Shown here: positions 63,925-64,000 of the stretch, one piece after another
Numbering within the stretch: position 1 is the first letter of the stretch
Layout of the letters: each line of letters opens with the position of its first letter
Source: Candidatus Blochmannia sp. SNP
Lineage (GTDB): Bacteria > Pseudomonadota > Gammaproteobacteria > Enterobacterales > Enterobacteriaceae
Direction: 5' to 3'
Length of the DNA: 64,000 bases
Assembly: GCF_036549215.1 (NCBI RefSeq)
Contig: NZ_CP144371.1
Coordinates: forward strand, 620,001-684,000
Notes under the pieces: generated by a model
Seen by the model: only the letters and a program-made list of their open reading frames with translations
Database searches by the model: none
Told to the model about the DNA's origin: nothing
Position numbers and translations under genes: made by a program

Positions 63925-64000
63925 TAAAATATATAGATATTTTATAATGATAGAAACAATATGTTACATGTTTCGTCTGCATCATTTTTAACTTTTAATC

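Overview
The window is AT-rich chromosomal DNA of a strongly reduced gammaproteobacterium. Protein sequences are closest to enterobacterial ones, gene order follows blocks of the E. coli map, intergenic DNA is almost pure A/T, and many genes expected between neighbours are missing. Together with a full cytochrome bo operon, ubiquinone-pathway genes and the absence of any insertion sequence, phage or CRISPR, this fits an obligate insect endosymbiont, most likely a Blochmannia-type ant symbiont (inference; Baumannia- or Wigglesworthia-like lineages are not formally excluded).

Layout. (1) 0.4-16.6 kb matches the E. coli ygfZ/ubiIH/zapA/ygfA/rpiA/fbaA/pgk/speB/metK/yqgEF/mutY/yggX neighbourhood, with pepP, ygfB, serA, epd, tktA, speA, gshB and others absent. 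(2) 16.8-39 kb matches clpX-clpP-(tig, bolA, ampG lost)-cyoABCDE-yajR-thiI-ispA-dxs-pgpA-nusB-ribH-ribD-secF-secD-yajC-tgt. (3) After a 1.5-kb gene-free stretch come a 2-Cys peroxiredoxin, tRNA-Thr(CGU), gmhA, dnaQ, rnhA and gloB. (4) A lone 5S rRNA gene is followed by aroE, tsaC, def, fmt and the complete alpha, spc and S10 ribosomal protein clusters (rplQ to rpsJ, 28 genes including secY, rpoA, rpmD and rpmJ), then bfr. (5) The right end is the tRNA cluster Thr(GGU)-Gly(UCC)-Tyr(GUA)-Thr(UGU), which in E. coli precedes tufB but here abuts bfr.

The genes serve translation (ribosomal proteins, rpoA, def, fmt, tgt, tsaC, tRNAs), protein export and quality control (SecYDF-YajC, ClpXP), respiration (ubiquinone hydroxylases, cytochrome bo), central carbon metabolism (pgk, fbaA, rpiA, dxs), cofactors (riboflavin, SAM, isoprenoids), aromatic synthesis (aroE), DNA maintenance (mutY, dnaQ, rnhA) and oxidative or iron stress (ahpC, bfr, yggX, gloB).

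I see no clear new multi-gene system. The most interesting signals are decay or repurposing at residue level (a UbiI-like hydroxylase that lost FAD-binding motifs, a bacterioferritin without its heme-ligand Met52), an enlarged D-loop in tRNA-Thr(CGU), a lone 5S gene, a probable tuf-mediated rearrangement at the right end, and several long, near-perfect palindromes with 1-2 nt centres in intergenic DNA.
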